The notes under the pieces are model-generated. The model searched no databases. It worked only from the letters and a program-made list of their open reading frames with translations, and had not been told where the DNA came from. A stretch of 64,000 bases of DNA from Mytilus trossulus. Lineage: Eukaryota; Mollusca; Bivalvia; Mytilida; Mytilidae. The DNA lies in contig NC_086378.1 of assembly GCF_036588685.1 (NCBI RefSeq), positions 24,715,578 to 24,779,577 of the forward strand. The letters run 5' to 3'. This document shows, one piece after another, positions 27,501-42,500 of this stretch (positions are counted from its first letter, which is position 1; each line of letters starts with the position of its first letter). The position numbers were made by a program, and so were the translations under genes.

Positions 27501-30500
27501 TGAAAACTGGGCCCATAATCAAAAATCTAAGTACATGTTTAGATTCAGCATATCAAAGAGGCCCAAGAATTTAATTTTTGTTAAAATCAAACTTAGTTTA
27601 ATTTTGGACCCTTTGCACTTTAATTTAGACCAATTTTAAAACTGGGCCAAAAATTAAGAATCTACATACACAGTTAGATTTGGCATATCAAAGAACCCCA
27701 ATTATTCAATTTTTGATGAAATCAAACAATGTTTAATTTTGGACCTCGATTTGGGCCAACTTGAAAACTGGGCCAATAATCAAAAATCTAAGTACATTTT
27801 TAGATTCAGCATATCAAAGAACCCCAAGGTTTCAATTTTTGTTAAAATCAAACTAAGTTTAATTTTGGACCCTTTGGACCTTAATGTAGACCAATTTGAA
27901 AACTTGACCAAAAATTAAGAATCTACATACACAGTTAGATTCGGTATATTAAAGGACCCCAATTATTCAATTTTGATGAAATCAAACAAAGTTTAATTTT
28001 GGACCCTTTGGGCCCCTTATTCCTTAACTGTTGGGACCAAAACTCCCAAAATCAATACCAACCTTCCTTTTATAGTCATAAACCTTATGTTTAAATTTCA
28101 TAGATTTCTATTTACTTATACTAAAGCTATGGTGCGAAAACCACGAAAAATGCTTATTTGGGTCTCTTTTTGGCCCCTAATTCCTAAACTGTTGGGACCG
28201 AAACTCCCAAAATCAATCCCAACCTTCCTTTTGTGGTCATAAACATTGTGTTTAAATTTCATTGATTTCTATTCACTTTAACTAAAGTTATTGTGCGAAA
28301 ACCAAGAATAATGCTTATTTGGGCCCTTTTTTGGCCCCTAATTCCTAAACTATCGAAACCAAAACTCCCAAAATCAATCCCAACCTTTCTTTTGTGGTCA
28401 TAAACCTTGTGTCAAAATTTCATAGATTTCTATTAACTTAAACTAAAGTTATAGTGCGAAAACCAAGAAAATGCTTATTTGGGCCCTTTTTGGCCCCTAA
28501 TTCCTAAAATGTTGGGACCAAAACTCCCAAAATCAATACCAGCCTTCCTTTTATGGTCATAAACCTTGTGTTAAAATTTCATAGATTTCTATTCACTTTT
28601 ACTAAAGTTAGAGTGCGAAAACTAAAAGTATTCGGACGACGACGACGACGACGACGCCAACGTGATAGCAATATACGACGAAAATTTTTTCAAAATTTGC
28701 GGTCGTATAAAAATGGAAATCTACATACACAGTTAGATTTGGCATATCAAAGAACCCCATTTATTCAATTTTTAATGAAATCAAACAATGTTTAATTTTA
28801 GACCCCGATTTGGACCAACTTGAAAACTGGGCCAATAATCAAGAATCTAAATACATTTTTTGATTCAGCATATCAAAGAACCCAACCGATTAATTTTTTG
28901 TCAAAATCAAACTAAGTTTAATTTTGGACCCTTTGGACCTTAATGTAGACCAATTTGAAAATGGGACCAAAAATTAAGAATCTACATACACAGTTAGATT
29001 CCACATATCAAAGAACCCCAATTATTCAATTCTTGATGAAATCAAACAAAGTTTAATTTTGGACCCTTTGGGCCCCTAATTCCTAAACTGTTAGGACCAA
29101 AACTCCCAAAATCAATACCAACTTTCCTTTTATGGTCATAAACCTTGTGTTTAAATTTCATAGATTTCTATTTACTTATACTAAAGATATGGTGCGAAAA
29201 CCAAGAAAAATGCTTATTTGGGTCCCTTTTTGGCCCCTAATTCCTAAACTGTTGGGACCTAAACTCCCAAAATCAATACCAACCTTCCTTTTGTGGTCAT
29301 AAACATTGTGTTTAAATTTCATTGATTTCTATTAACTTAAACTAAAGTTATTGTGCGAAAACCAAGAATAATGCTTATTTGGGCCCTTTTTTGGCCCCTA
29401 ATTCCTAAACTGTAGAAACCAAAACTCCCATAATCAATCCCAACCTTCCTTTTGTGGTCATAAACCTTGTGTCTAAATTTCATAGATTTCTATTAACTCA
29501 AACTAAAGTTATAGCGCGAAAACCAAGAAAATGCTTATTTGGGCCCTTTTTGGCCCCTAATTCCTAAAATGTTGGGACCAAAACTCCCAAAATCAATACC
29601 AACCTTCCTTTTGTGGTCATAAACCTTGTGTTAAAATTTCATAGATTTCTATTCACTTTTACTAAAGTAAGAGTGCGAAAACTAAAAGTATTCCGAAGAC
29701 GACAAGGACGACGACGACAATGACGACGCAGACGACGACGCCAACGTGATAGCAATATACGACGAAAATTTTTTCAAAATTTGCGGTCGTATAAAAATTA
29801 AGAATCTAAATACACAGTTAGATTTGGCATATCAAAGAGCCCCTAGTATTCATTTTTTGATGAAATCAATCAAGTTTAATTTTGGACCCTTTTGGCCCCT
29901 TATTCCTAAACTGTTGGGACCAAAACTCCAAAAATCAATCCCATCCATCCTTTTATGGTCATAAACCTTGTGTTAAAATTTCATAAATTTCTATTTACTT
30001 ATACTAAAGTTATTGTGCAAAAACCAAGAAAAATGCTTATTTGGGACCTTTTTTTTACCCCTAATTCTCGAACTGTTGGAACCAAAACTGTCAAAATCAA
30101 TTCCAACCTTTCTTTTGAGGTCATAAACCTTGTGTTTAAATTTCATAGACTTCTGTAAACTAATACTAAAGTAATTGTGCGAAAACCTTATTTTGGCCGT
30201 TTTTGGCCTCTAATTCCTAAACTGTTGGGACCAAAACTCCCAAAATCAATCCCAACCTTCCTTTTGTGGTCGTAAACCTTTTCTTCAAATTTCATAGATT
30301 TTTATTCACTAATACTAAAGTTATAGTGCGAAAACCAAATGTCTTTAGACTACAACGACAATGTTGCCAACTTCATATCAATATATGACCAAAAAATTTC
30401 AATTTTTGCAGTCGTGTAAAAATCTAATTAAAAATTTGTAAGGGTTCCGCGGAACCCAGTGTCTCGCCTACTTTTGCTGTAAATTGCAGGCTCAACAAAA

Positions 30501-33500
30501 ATGAGGAAAAAAACCCCAAAAATATTCCTCTTGATACAATCTTCCGATTGTAAGAATCTTTTGTCCAAGGTTGGTTTAAATCCAGGATAGTTTATGAATC
30601 TAAAAATGTTTTAAAAACAACTGCAGACTGTACATGTATGTATGGTTAACTGGAAGAAAATCTAAGTCAATTTAAAAGTTGAATACGGAAAAAATGGATT
30701 TATTTTTTTACAAAATTTTCTTCTGGATACTATCTTATGATCATAAACAAGCTTCTGTCCAAGTTTGGTACAAACCCAGGATAGTTTAAGAAAGTTATTA
30801 AAATTCTAAAAACTTTAACCACAGGGTGAATGTAATGTTTCCCCACAGAAAAACTAAGTCCATTTAAAAGTAAAATATGGAAAAAATGGATTTATTTTTT
30901 TACAAAATTTTCTTCTGGATACTATCTTATGATCATAAACAAGCTTCTGTCCAAATTTGGTACAAACCCAGGATAGTTTAAAAAAGTTATTAAAATTCTA
31001 AAAACTTTAACCACAGGGTGAATGTAATGTTTCCCCACAGAAAAACTAAGTCCATTTATAAGTAAAATATGGAAAAAATGGAATTTTATTTTTACAAAAT
31101 TTATTTCTGGATACTATCTTATGATCATAAACAAGCTTCCGTCCAAGTTTAGTAGAAATCCAGTATAGTTTAAGAAAGTTATTAAAATTTCAAAAACTTT
31201 AACCACAGAGTGAATATTTGTTGACGCCGCCGACGACGACGGAATGTAGGATCGCTTTGTCTCGCTTTTTCAACTAAAGTCGAAGGCTCGACAAAAATAA
31301 TATTCCATATAAATAGAACTTTAGTAGGTTTTTCTAAATTAATTGGATTAGAATAAAACAGAATATGCATCTACTGAAAAAATTATATTCACAATTGCAA
31401 TATGTTGCATGTTTTCCGTGTATATTCTTTTATTTCATTAACCATGTACTTTTTAATGCAATAAAGTAGGAAATGCAAAGAAATTAACCTTATTTAATGC
31501 ATTGACAATTTGTTTTGTTGCAACATCATCATCAATGTTGTTGTATAACGTCTTGGGAGTGAAATTATCCTATTTATTCTAAATTTAATATTATCAGTTT
31601 TATTTTACAATGTTTTATTAGGGATTTATTGTATTCCATTGCAATCAATGCCCTTATACATTTTCTTTGACTTGTTTAAAATGAAATCAAGGGAAATAAC
31701 TCTTGAACAGTATATCTCAAAATTATCAAAATTGATCTTGACCTGTTTTATGGTTCATGACAAGGTATTCAACTTTTGAAAGAATTTGGTACTTTAATTA
31801 TCATTCACAAATTTGGAAAAAAAAAATTATGGTTAGAAGGAATGTAACTCCTTGCTGTGTAATTTTTCACTTACAGATCCAACAATGTGGGAAATCATAG
31901 CAGTTGTTATAATTTTCTTTTTTTAGGGTGCATTTTAAACAAACTTAGTTTTTTCACTTACTCCTTCTTCTGTCTGAGATGGTAAGGAACATCCATATAC
32001 TTTTTGCTCTGATTCTATAAAGATATAAACAAGTATTTAAATAAGTTGTGAAATTCATTTTATTTATGTCTTAATGTTGAATAAAATACAATGCAATTCT
32101 ACAGTATACCGTACTAAGTATGTAAACAATCTTTTAAAAAAAAAAAAAAACCCAATTAATCTGCAAATAACAATTCTCTTTTATGAGCCAGTTTGGTTCA
32201 ATTTTGTAAAAAAACCAAACAAACATTTCTGATGAATTATTCACTTGTAAGTGAATAATTCCACCTCATTGAATCTGTATTCATGTGATCTTCCATATAA
32301 CCCCTTAGCTAGATATAGGTTAGGTATTAATAAGGCATGTTTTGTTATTAAAGGAAAAGTTTGTCAACATTGTAAGTGAAACAAGAGTAAACCACTTGAT
32401 CCACAAAAACTCATTCTTATAAACTAATATAAAAACAACCAGATGCTCCGCAGGGCGTAGCTTTATACGACCGCAGAGGTTGAACCCTGAACGGTTGGAG
32501 CAAGTATGGACACAACATTCAAGCTGGATTCAGCTCTAGATTTGGATTGTGATTAAATAGTTGACACAGCATAGGTTTCTGACACAGAATGAATGTGTTC
32601 TAATGAACTTAAAATTTTTGTTTTCTCTTAGAGCAATTCACTATGCTGTTGAATATTAATCCTCTCAAAAAAAATGTTTGAAGAAATTTTCTTTTTATTT
32701 ATGAAATTTCAAATGAGAAAAATTGAACCCAATTTTTTAATCACATCCCCCTTTCCCTTATTCCAAAACTAATCTCAATTAAAATATTCTAATGGAGTTT
32801 GCAACAATAACTACTCATTTAAATACATCATAAAATATTAAGATGTAAAAAAACTGCTTGTTATCACTGAATGGTAAAGATTATTTAAATTTATCAGTTG
32901 GTAGTAAAAAGTGAATATACATTGTATATTGTATATAACAAAGATTTAAGTTGATTCTGGACAAAGAAAGATAACTCCAATTATAAAAAAATTCTGGCAA
33001 TAAGATAGTTCTTGCTTACTATTCTGGACAAAGAAAGATAACTCTATTTAAAAAAAAAATTGCTATTTCACAATATTGTGAAATTAGATATTTCTTGCCA
33101 TTGCACAATACTGTGCAATTGAAAAGACTTGCTATTGCACAATACTTAATATAATAATTTTAGATCCTGATTTGGACCAACTTGAAAACTGGGCCCATCA
33201 TCAAAAATCTAAGTACATGTTTAGATTCAGCATATCAAAGAGGCCCAAGAATTTAATTTTTGTTAAAATCAAACTTAGTTTAATTTTGGACCCTTTGGAC
33301 CTTAATGTAGGCCAATTTGAAAACGGGACCAAAAATGAAGAATCTACATACACAGTTAGATTTGGCATATCAAAGAACCCCATTTATTCAATTTTTGATG
33401 AAATCAAATAAAGTTTAATTTTGGACCCAGATTTGGACCAACTTGAAAACTGGGCCAATAATCAAGAATCTAAGTACATTTTTAGATTCAACATATCAAA

Positions 33501-36500
33501 GTACCCAACCGATTCATTTTTTGTCAAAATCAAACTAAGTTTAATTTTGGACCCTTTGGACCTTAATGTAGACCAATTTGAAAACATGACCAAAAGTTAA
33601 GAATCTACATACACAGTAAGATTCGGCATATCAAAGAACCCCAATTATTCAATTTTGATGAAATCAAACAAAGTTTAATTTTGGACCCTTTGGGCCCCTA
33701 ATTCCTAAACTGTTGGGACCAAAACTCCCAAAATCAATACCAACCTTCCTTTTATGGTCATAAACCTTGTGTCTAAATTTCATAGATTTCTATTTACTTA
33801 TACTAACGTTATGGTGCGAAAACAAAGAAAAATGCTTATTTGGGTCCCTTTTTGGCCCCTTATTCCCAAACTGTTGGGACCTAAACTCCCAAAATCAATA
33901 CCAATCTTCCTTTTGTGGTCATAAACATTGTGTTTAAATTTCATTGATTTCTATTTACTTAAACTAAAGTTATTGTGCAAAAACCAAGAATAATGCTTAT
34001 TTGGGCCCTTTTTTGGCCCCTAATTCCTAAACTGTTGAAACCAAAACTCCCAAAATCAATCCCAACCTTTCTTTTGTTGTCATAAACCTTGTATCAAAAT
34101 TTCATAGATTTCTATTAACTTAAACTAAAGTTATAGTGCGAAAACCAAGAAAATGCTTATTTGGGCCCTTTTTGGCCCCTAATTCCTAAAATGTTGGGAC
34201 CAAAACTCCCAAAATCAATACCAACCTTCCTTTTGTGGTCATAAACCTTGTGTTTAAATTTCATAGATTTCTATTCACTTTTACTAAAGTTAGAGTGCGA
34301 AAACTAAAAGTATTCGGACGACGACGACGCCAACGTGATAGCAATATACGACGAAAATTTTGCGGTCGTATAAAAATCGATGTTTATTTTAACCTATATT
34401 ATAAAATCAAACAGTCCCAGAAATTTCCAAAAGCACAAGTTTGCTATCTATTTATATCTGTATTTATGCTATATCAGGGTATTTGTACGCTGGCAGTCTT
34501 CAGTAGTCAACTTGATTATCAATTAGATGGCATTTGGACAAAAATACCATAAATGATGGTTCATGTTATGGATCCATGTATTTTAAATTGGTTATTTTAG
34601 ACTTTTTCTAATTTTGATATCCATTTTGGTATGTTATAATTTGAGTCAAAGCACGAGCGGTGCACATGAATTTGACAGCTAATGGAACTTTAAATTGATG
34701 TCTTGAGGTTTTCTAGCTGTAATGAAGTGATGATAAATTGGCTTTTACCCAAGCATTTCCTTTAAATGATACACATTACTTTTGGATCAAAACAATCATA
34801 TTTAACAGAACCAAGTCATATATGTCTGAACATTAAAAATATTTAGAAGTCATTTAAGTTCTGTCTGACTACTGTAAACTCGGAAATTAATGTGTGCATT
34901 TATGATTGTGGGTTTTGATGAAAGGACCAAAAAATGACTATTTATTACGATTTAAGGAAAATATCTGCATACAGATATATTGTATATGTATCATCATTTA
35001 GAATGTGAGTTTTGATTATTGTTATACTCACAGTGCAGTGATATTGTGTTTTTTTTCGTCAAAACTTCCTCTTCCCTTTTTTATTGGGAAATTATGCGTC
35101 ATTTTCTTTAAATTGGGAAATTTAAAATAAACCAAAAATTTGACTGAAACTTCAATTTTAAGAGTCTACCCTTGCTATGAAATAAGAACCCTTTTTGTCA
35201 GTGATTATTCATAAATAGACCCTCAAATCTACACCTTTAGTAATTTCAGGCATGAACAATGTTTAAATGAGTGTTTTTCAGTTTGAATTTATGCACAATT
35301 ACTACTAAGACTGCACTGTTTGGGAAAAAAGTTGTCCTTTTGGGAATAATTTTAAGCCATTTTTTTTTCAAAATGAGATTTTTCTCCAGGGGAAAAGCCT
35401 TTGTTCTCCGCTAATTTATGGCAAACAATATCACTGCAGTTGCATTATTTGCAATAATAAGAACATTGCAATAATATCTGAATTAACAGTACCTTTTTCT
35501 TGTTTCTTTCTACTGCCTATTCCATGTCCTTGTTTCCATCCAAGCTTCTTTAAAAGCTTTATTCCTACACTTAGTCTGCAATATACAGGAAAAGTCATTA
35601 GGTAACTAGTAATTAAATTATCTTCATTACCCAATTGTAAAAAAATTGATTCAGCCATTTTCATTCCTTACACTGTTCAGAAAAGGTTACCAGTTACATC
35701 AGTTTTCTATATAACTTGATACAATGGAATAATTGACTTTGAAAAATTTGATAACTACAGTTAATTGAATGAAGAAAGACCATCCTATGCCTTTAGCAAA
35801 GATAAACTATGTGACTGTCATACAAGTGAGAGGTTTAGCTAGCTATAAAATCAGGTTTAATCCACAATTTTCTACATTTAGAAATGCCTGTATCAAGTCA
35901 GGAATATGACAGTTGATTTCCATTAGCTTGATTTGTTTAAGTTTTTGTTTTTGCCATTTGATAATGGACTTTCTCAATTTTATTTCTATTGGGAATTTTC
36001 CTTGAGTGTCAGTATTTTTGTTATTTCACTATTTTCTAAAATAATTCATAAATTAAAAATGTGATCATTTTAATAAGCTTGTCATTATATTTTTGCAACA
36101 AAATTATATCGCTGAATTTAGGATGAAGTAAATCAATATAATATTTTATTGCAGTTCTCCTTACAATTGGGAAAATCTATAGTGAGCTGATTCATGCATT
36201 TTTATGCTCCATTTATGGGCATTATGTTTTTGGTCTGCATTTCCATTTATTCATCCATCCGTCCGTCTGTCCAAATACAGGTTAAAGTTTTTGGTCAAGA
36301 TAGTTTTTGATGATATAGGAAGTTCAATCAACTCTTGACACTTTTTTGTTACTTTCAATTAAGAAAATTATAATTTTGCGAGAATATATTACATGAATCA
36401 TTGTATACTGAATATGTTTGGTCAGGCATCTTACTTTTCAGGTAGAATGTAATCTGTTAAGGCTGATGTTCCTTCAAAGACAGTTCCCGTCATTAAGGCC

Positions 36501-39500
36501 TGTCCTTCATCATAACGTCTCTTTCTTCTTTCTTCTGTAGAAAATTTCTCTGATGTAACCAGTTTTCTTGGAGCTATCCCATGTTCATTGAAATCCTATA
36601 ACAAATAGTAAATTAATAAATCATGTAATCCTCTGATCAATAAAAATTAATATTACAATTTGAAATTTGAAATTTAAGGGCATTCCTTGAATTTACAGTG
36701 TTTACATGTACTTCATTGACAATAATTGAACATTTACCTCATCATCCATAAAATCTTCTGGTTTCTGTCGCATTGAGTCATACTTTTTGTCTCTGCTGGA
36801 TACAAATTCTGAGGGTGCAAAACCTTTCAAAATAAAAAAAAACAAAACTGTTAGGTATTTGGCACAACTTTTTGGAATTTTGGATCCTCAATGCTCTTCA
36901 ACTTTGTACTTGTTTGGCTTTATAAATGTTTTGATATGAGCATCACTGATGAGTCTTATGTATAAGAAACACGCGTCTGGCGTACTAAATTATAATCCTG
37001 GTACCTTTGATAAATAATTAGGTTTCAGATCACTTAAAAGAAGACTACAATATAAATGGGGGTAAAAAATGTTGTTTTTGAAAATTTAAAGAGACACAAA
37101 ACAAATTAATAACATAGTCAATAAAGTATAAAGAGTAGCTTAAGTACTTTTACTTTTATGGGAATTTTACCTACTAATAGTTTTACAAGGTCTACATGTA
37201 TGTCATACAGTTCAAAGACATAAAGTCACTTTGAACAATAGACAGTAAACATTTTGAAGTAGAAAGAACTAGTTATAATACATGTTGACCTCAATAAAAT
37301 GCATGCATCCCCACAATACTTTATATGGGAACATTTAACAGCACCCTGTTACATCCTACATTTACAGCATACAAGAGATTTCATTCTCAAAAAGTAGTTC
37401 TAATTTTACAAAGACATCTAAAGTTCAGCATCTAATACAGGGGTTGAAGTCATAAAACTTTGCTCAGTGTTCTGAGCACAAAAATCATGCTCAAAACACA
37501 AAATCCTGTATTTTGATTGGTTGATTCTTGAGTCTGAGTACAAAAATCTTGTTCGAAAGTTTCATGACTGTAAGGCCAGGTCTTGTTGCTCTTTTTAAGA
37601 TATGGGGACACACTATTGTTAAAAGACAAACTACGTCTCATTATCAGTTTCATTTTATGACTTAGGCTTAATCACAGAAATTCAAAGTAAAATGGACACA
37701 TATTTGTTCAAGTTTCATATTAAGTTCAGGAAAATAAAAAAAAACTTCATGCAAGTATGATGATTCATATTCAGTGCTCCAGCGAGAAATCAAAAGGGGC
37801 AGGGTGCCAGTGGAGGGCAGGGCACTTTTCACGAGTTAACGAATCTCTTTTTTTTTTTTACTGTATATGTTGTTTTTTTAAAATAAAGATGCATTTCAAC
37901 TATAGTCTGTATTTCATTGTTTGTGTAGTTAAGAATTATATAGTACAACTTCATCAACATATTAACATTGTTTTTATAGCTTAACTTCACTGTACCTAGT
38001 GTCAAAGAATATTTGTTTCATCTATATAAGAATTACAGCTTTTATTACAACATGTGGCCAATTTCTTTGTGTATTACTAATTTAGCAATGTTTAGAACAT
38101 GGATTGCTTAAAGTATAATTATCAAAAAGAAATTGAAATATATTTTTTTTAATATGTTCAAAGACAGTTAATTACCTTAAGGTAACATTATAATGTTATT
38201 TTATATTCAATTGGTAATTTATTCTTATTTTTGATTCTAGATAATATTTATACAGCACAAATTTGTAATAAGCTAAAACAGGGGAAGTAACTCCAAAATC
38301 TATTTCCAACATGTTGCGTTAATTAAATACTGTGCTTGTCGCTAACAAGTTAAGATAGAAGGCATTTCTGTGAAGGCATAGTTTTATTTTTATGACTTAA
38401 ATTCAATTCTAAAGTCATGAAAGTCTTCATTTATACACTCTTCCATTGTGACTTGGAGATCAAAAATGCCTACCCAAGCTAAACACACTACTCGCTGACA
38501 CATTCATCAAATGTATGAAAACAAGATACATTGCCCTAATTAAATTACCTAGTTATTAAACCTTTGAAGTCTTTATCATTGTCATGACATGATTAACCTG
38601 TGGACAATCACACAGGTGTCATATATATGTAATTAACTTGGAGATCAGAAATTGATGAAACAAAAGGCAATTTTACCAAAATGGCACAAGAGAATTTTGG
38701 AAAAAGACGTCAGGGCAGAAGGGCGCGGATGAAGGCACCCAGGGCGCGGCTGAGGGCACCAAGGGCGCTGCGCCCTTCTATTTTGGGCTAGCGAGAACAC
38801 TGATATGTTAACCAACTTGAATTAATATGACCTTACTTTTAACTGTCAGAATTACCATTCAAAAGTATATAATCATTACTATAAATTAATAGACATTAAA
38901 ATTCACCTAGAATCTGTTCAAAATGTAATGACTAAATGAGTAAAAACCTAGTATGCTTATAACAAAATTTTCTTTGAAATAATTCTGTGAAATTGCTAAT
39001 TTTCATCATGACTGAAAAGCTGAAACTTATTGCTGTTTTCAAATCACTTGTCAACTTATCTTTATCTACATGATCTACGTGTTGTATCTAAAGTTTCCAA
39101 AATTGATTTTACCATCTTTAGATCCAACAGAGTTAAAATATCCTGCAGAAAATCCTCCAGTAAATGCTCCATGGAATCTTTGTCTGCCTTTATTATCTTT
39201 CACCTTCAAGTCTCCAACAAAAACTGGCTTCTTCAATGGTGCATCTGTAATATAGTGATTTTTGTTTATCATTTATGTAGATACATGTAATTACCAATCT
39301 ATCTAAATGTATATTTTGAATTTTTCCCCCATAAAACCAGTTTTTCCTGCTAGATGCAAGTATGTTAAACATGTTCTTAAATACATAATACCCTATCATT
39401 GTTTTCTATATCCCTTTGTGGTTTATTTATTTTTCAAATTTCAGAATATTTTAATTTAATACCATTTTCTTTCCATGTAATATTTGTATGTTTAACTTTT

Positions 39501-42500
39501 CATTCATCACACATTTTCCTTTGCACCTAAGCTGTGCGATTGATGACAAAAGTTGCCATAGCTAAGGTTACTGGCTGCATACAGAAAAAAAAAGATGTAT
39601 ATCAATGTATATGTAGTTATATTACCTTCAGGTATATTTTTTATAAATCATAATCCTTTTATATGTTTTTTTTTTAATCAAATTTGAAGTATGTATCATA
39701 CATGTTTCCCTTTTTAATGAATATACAATGTACCAATGCAAAATTTTTTTTTTCTTAAATCAAGTTGTCCACTGCAAAAAATTACACATTATGATGTCAT
39801 TTACCAGATACAAGTTAAGGCCCACCTGTTTCCCTGAATTATTTAAGTCTAAAGCATTTCAAGATTGTCATTCTGTAGGGTTGTCTATAAATAATCTATC
39901 AGGAGCCTCTGGCCTTTGTTAGTCTTGTATTATTTTTAATTTTAGTTTCGTGTGTACAATTTTGAGTTTATAATGGCGTTCATTATCACTGAACTAGTAT
40001 ATATATTTGTTTAGGGGCCAGCTGAAGTACACCTCCTGGGTCGGGAATTTCTTCCTGCATTGTTAGACCTGTTGGTGACCTACTGCTCTTGTCTTCTCTA
40101 TGGTCGGATTGTTGTCTCTTTGACACATTCCCCATTTCCATTCTCAATTTTATGTTCCATCAGTAAAATTTATATTAGCTCGATTCTGTACGACTAAAGG
40201 AGGGTGAACATCTTCTTAGATTTAAATATCCCCAATATTTTGAGCATTAATCATATAAATAGCAACCAACTTTTTCATCTGTTTGATCAACAAGTGTTGG
40301 AAATGACAAAGCCTACATTTTTGTTAACTGGTGATGAAAGTCACATGACAGATTCAAATATCTACTGTATCTCAAGTTGTTTTTTCAAGAATGAATAACA
40401 TTGGTCCACCTGAGGTCAATTGGTGTAAATTATTCGATTGAATAATAGAATCTTACTGTGACATATTGACAAAACATACCCGTAGCCAGGGGGTTCGGAC
40501 GAAACCCCCCCCCCCCCTTGAAAACAAATAAGCACTTTTAAAGTCAATGTTCTGTTCGAATTGTGAATGTTAAAGTTGACTTTGGGAGTCCAACTAACAC
40601 CCAACACCCCCCCCCCCCCCCCCCCCCCCCCCTCTTGGAAATTCCTGGCTACGGGCCTGCAAAAGCATTGTGACATACAATAAAAAGTAGGAAATGTACA
40701 GGAAACTGTAGGAATTTTCAAGTCATTATTTAATTATTTACATGGAGACGCTTGAGATCAGGATATACACAAATTCACAAACAACATGAACAAAGGAGAG
40801 AAATGTCAAATTACTCTACCATAGAATCAGAATAATGATGCTAAAACTGTGATATGTTTTCTGTACTTTTGCTAGTACTTTCATCCATTCTCTTTAAAAT
40901 AATGTAAGTTATGTTTTTGTTTGTTTTCTTAGCGCTTTCGATGAAGTTTCTGCCATGAAACCATTCTAAATTACAAAAATGTATGTCATTTTGGCCAAAC
41001 ACAGTGACTGTGAGTCTGGCCTTGGGGTTGTTTCTGTCCAAAAACAGACACTTTATGGTATTTCCGTTTCTTTTTTAACAGATTTTGAAGTTAATCTTTG
41101 ACTGAATTAAAAACAACAAATTATATGGCGACAAAGTCCCCAATAACAGTAGAAAAATCAATATAAAAAAAACAGAAAATTTTCCCGAAATTTTCATTGT
41201 ACTATTAAATGAACTCAAAATCGTTCAATTTTTTTGATGACATGTTTTGAATTCCCACATCTGCCCAGAAATCTACAATATACTTCCTTTTTCCGGTCTC
41301 CTTTGTATGAAACTTTGAGTAAAATATATATTTATCAGTCTAGTATGAAATTCAAATAGGAAGGAACGCAATACCAATTTTATTTTTAATAATTCCTTGA
41401 TATAAAAAACGTTACCTGATGATAGTGTTTCTTTGATTACATTGCATATGACGTCATAACTTAAATAACATCACAACTAAAATCCTTAGCAACAGTAACA
41501 AAATCGGAAATGTTATGGTATTTCTGTTTCTTTTTTTTAAGAAATATTTTAGTAACAAAAAAATAATTCAAACAGACTTCGTCCCCATTTACAGGTAATG
41601 CCTGCCTCATATTAGAAACTTTGTCCCCTTTTACAGGTAATGGTTGCCTCATATAAGTATGATGGAGCGTAGGTCAACATTTAGGCCTTTTATATCTGCA
41701 GTATGGATTTTGCTCATTATTGAAATATAAGGCACAAAATGTGCACCATAATTCAGTTACCTTGTTTTGTAACCCCCATTGACATAATGGTTACGTTCAG
41801 TCTGATTGGTAACACTCATACAAGCTATCATAAATCATTATATTCAGAAATTCTCAAATACTAAACAGGTTGGGGACAACCCACCAAATGGGGAACTCAG
41901 TTTAAGTATAATAAAAAAAATAATCTTTAGTTTAAACGGCACTTAGTACATGCGTATAAACAAGTGGACTCACTTGGAAGGTATTTTTAGGGCTGAACTG
42001 TTCAGTACGATAAAAACCACGAGGTCAAGGTTTGTTTACATTGTACGTTGAGAAATGTCTTTCGTTGGCCTATCTATCATTGATCTGATATTTTTCTAAG
42101 TTTTTTATATGCCGGACGACAATTAATAGAAAGGCAAATATGTGAACTTGGAGAAAATCAGAATTTACATCTTTAGGGAAAGGAAGAGTCAAAAGAGCAA
42201 ACCAGTCACGGCAGTCATGGCAGTGACAGTGTTAACCGTTTAAAAAAAAAATAAATGTACCACCGGCACTGTAAATAAAACCAAACACTTTGCATATCAG
42301 GCAATGACGAAATTATGTGTGTTTCAACACTTCCAAAATAGTTCGGAATGTAATTTATTATTGATGTGTCATTTAAATTATGTTCTTAACCTGTTTAGGC
42401 TTAGTCCAAGCACAGTGGCTTGTTACAAGCCCCTGTGGTCCAAGATTACTCTGAAGTAAAACAGCTGTTATGACAGACAAGCATAGGAGTTTCTCGGACA

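Larger units (their letters stand above)
25252..30421 (+). mobile_element. T2 element, outermost (level 1) of a three-deep nest
   Basis: The left part, 25252-25871, starts ACCAGATGCTCTGCAGAACG and stops after GAAAACAGGACC. The right part, 29796-30421, resumes ATTAAGAATCTAAATACACA and ends TTTTGCAGTCGTGTAAAAA. Its ends are the most diverged of the three, so it is the oldest. The two parts add to about 1.25 kb, shorter than other T2 copies; the segment present at 26040-26590 is missing. No coding capacity. Confidence 0.75.

Noticed and set aside
39030..39399. Plus-strand frames and the 68-codon minus frame around 39075-39399
   Set aside because: Shadows of GPATCH1 exon 2; only the spliced minus frame is conserved.
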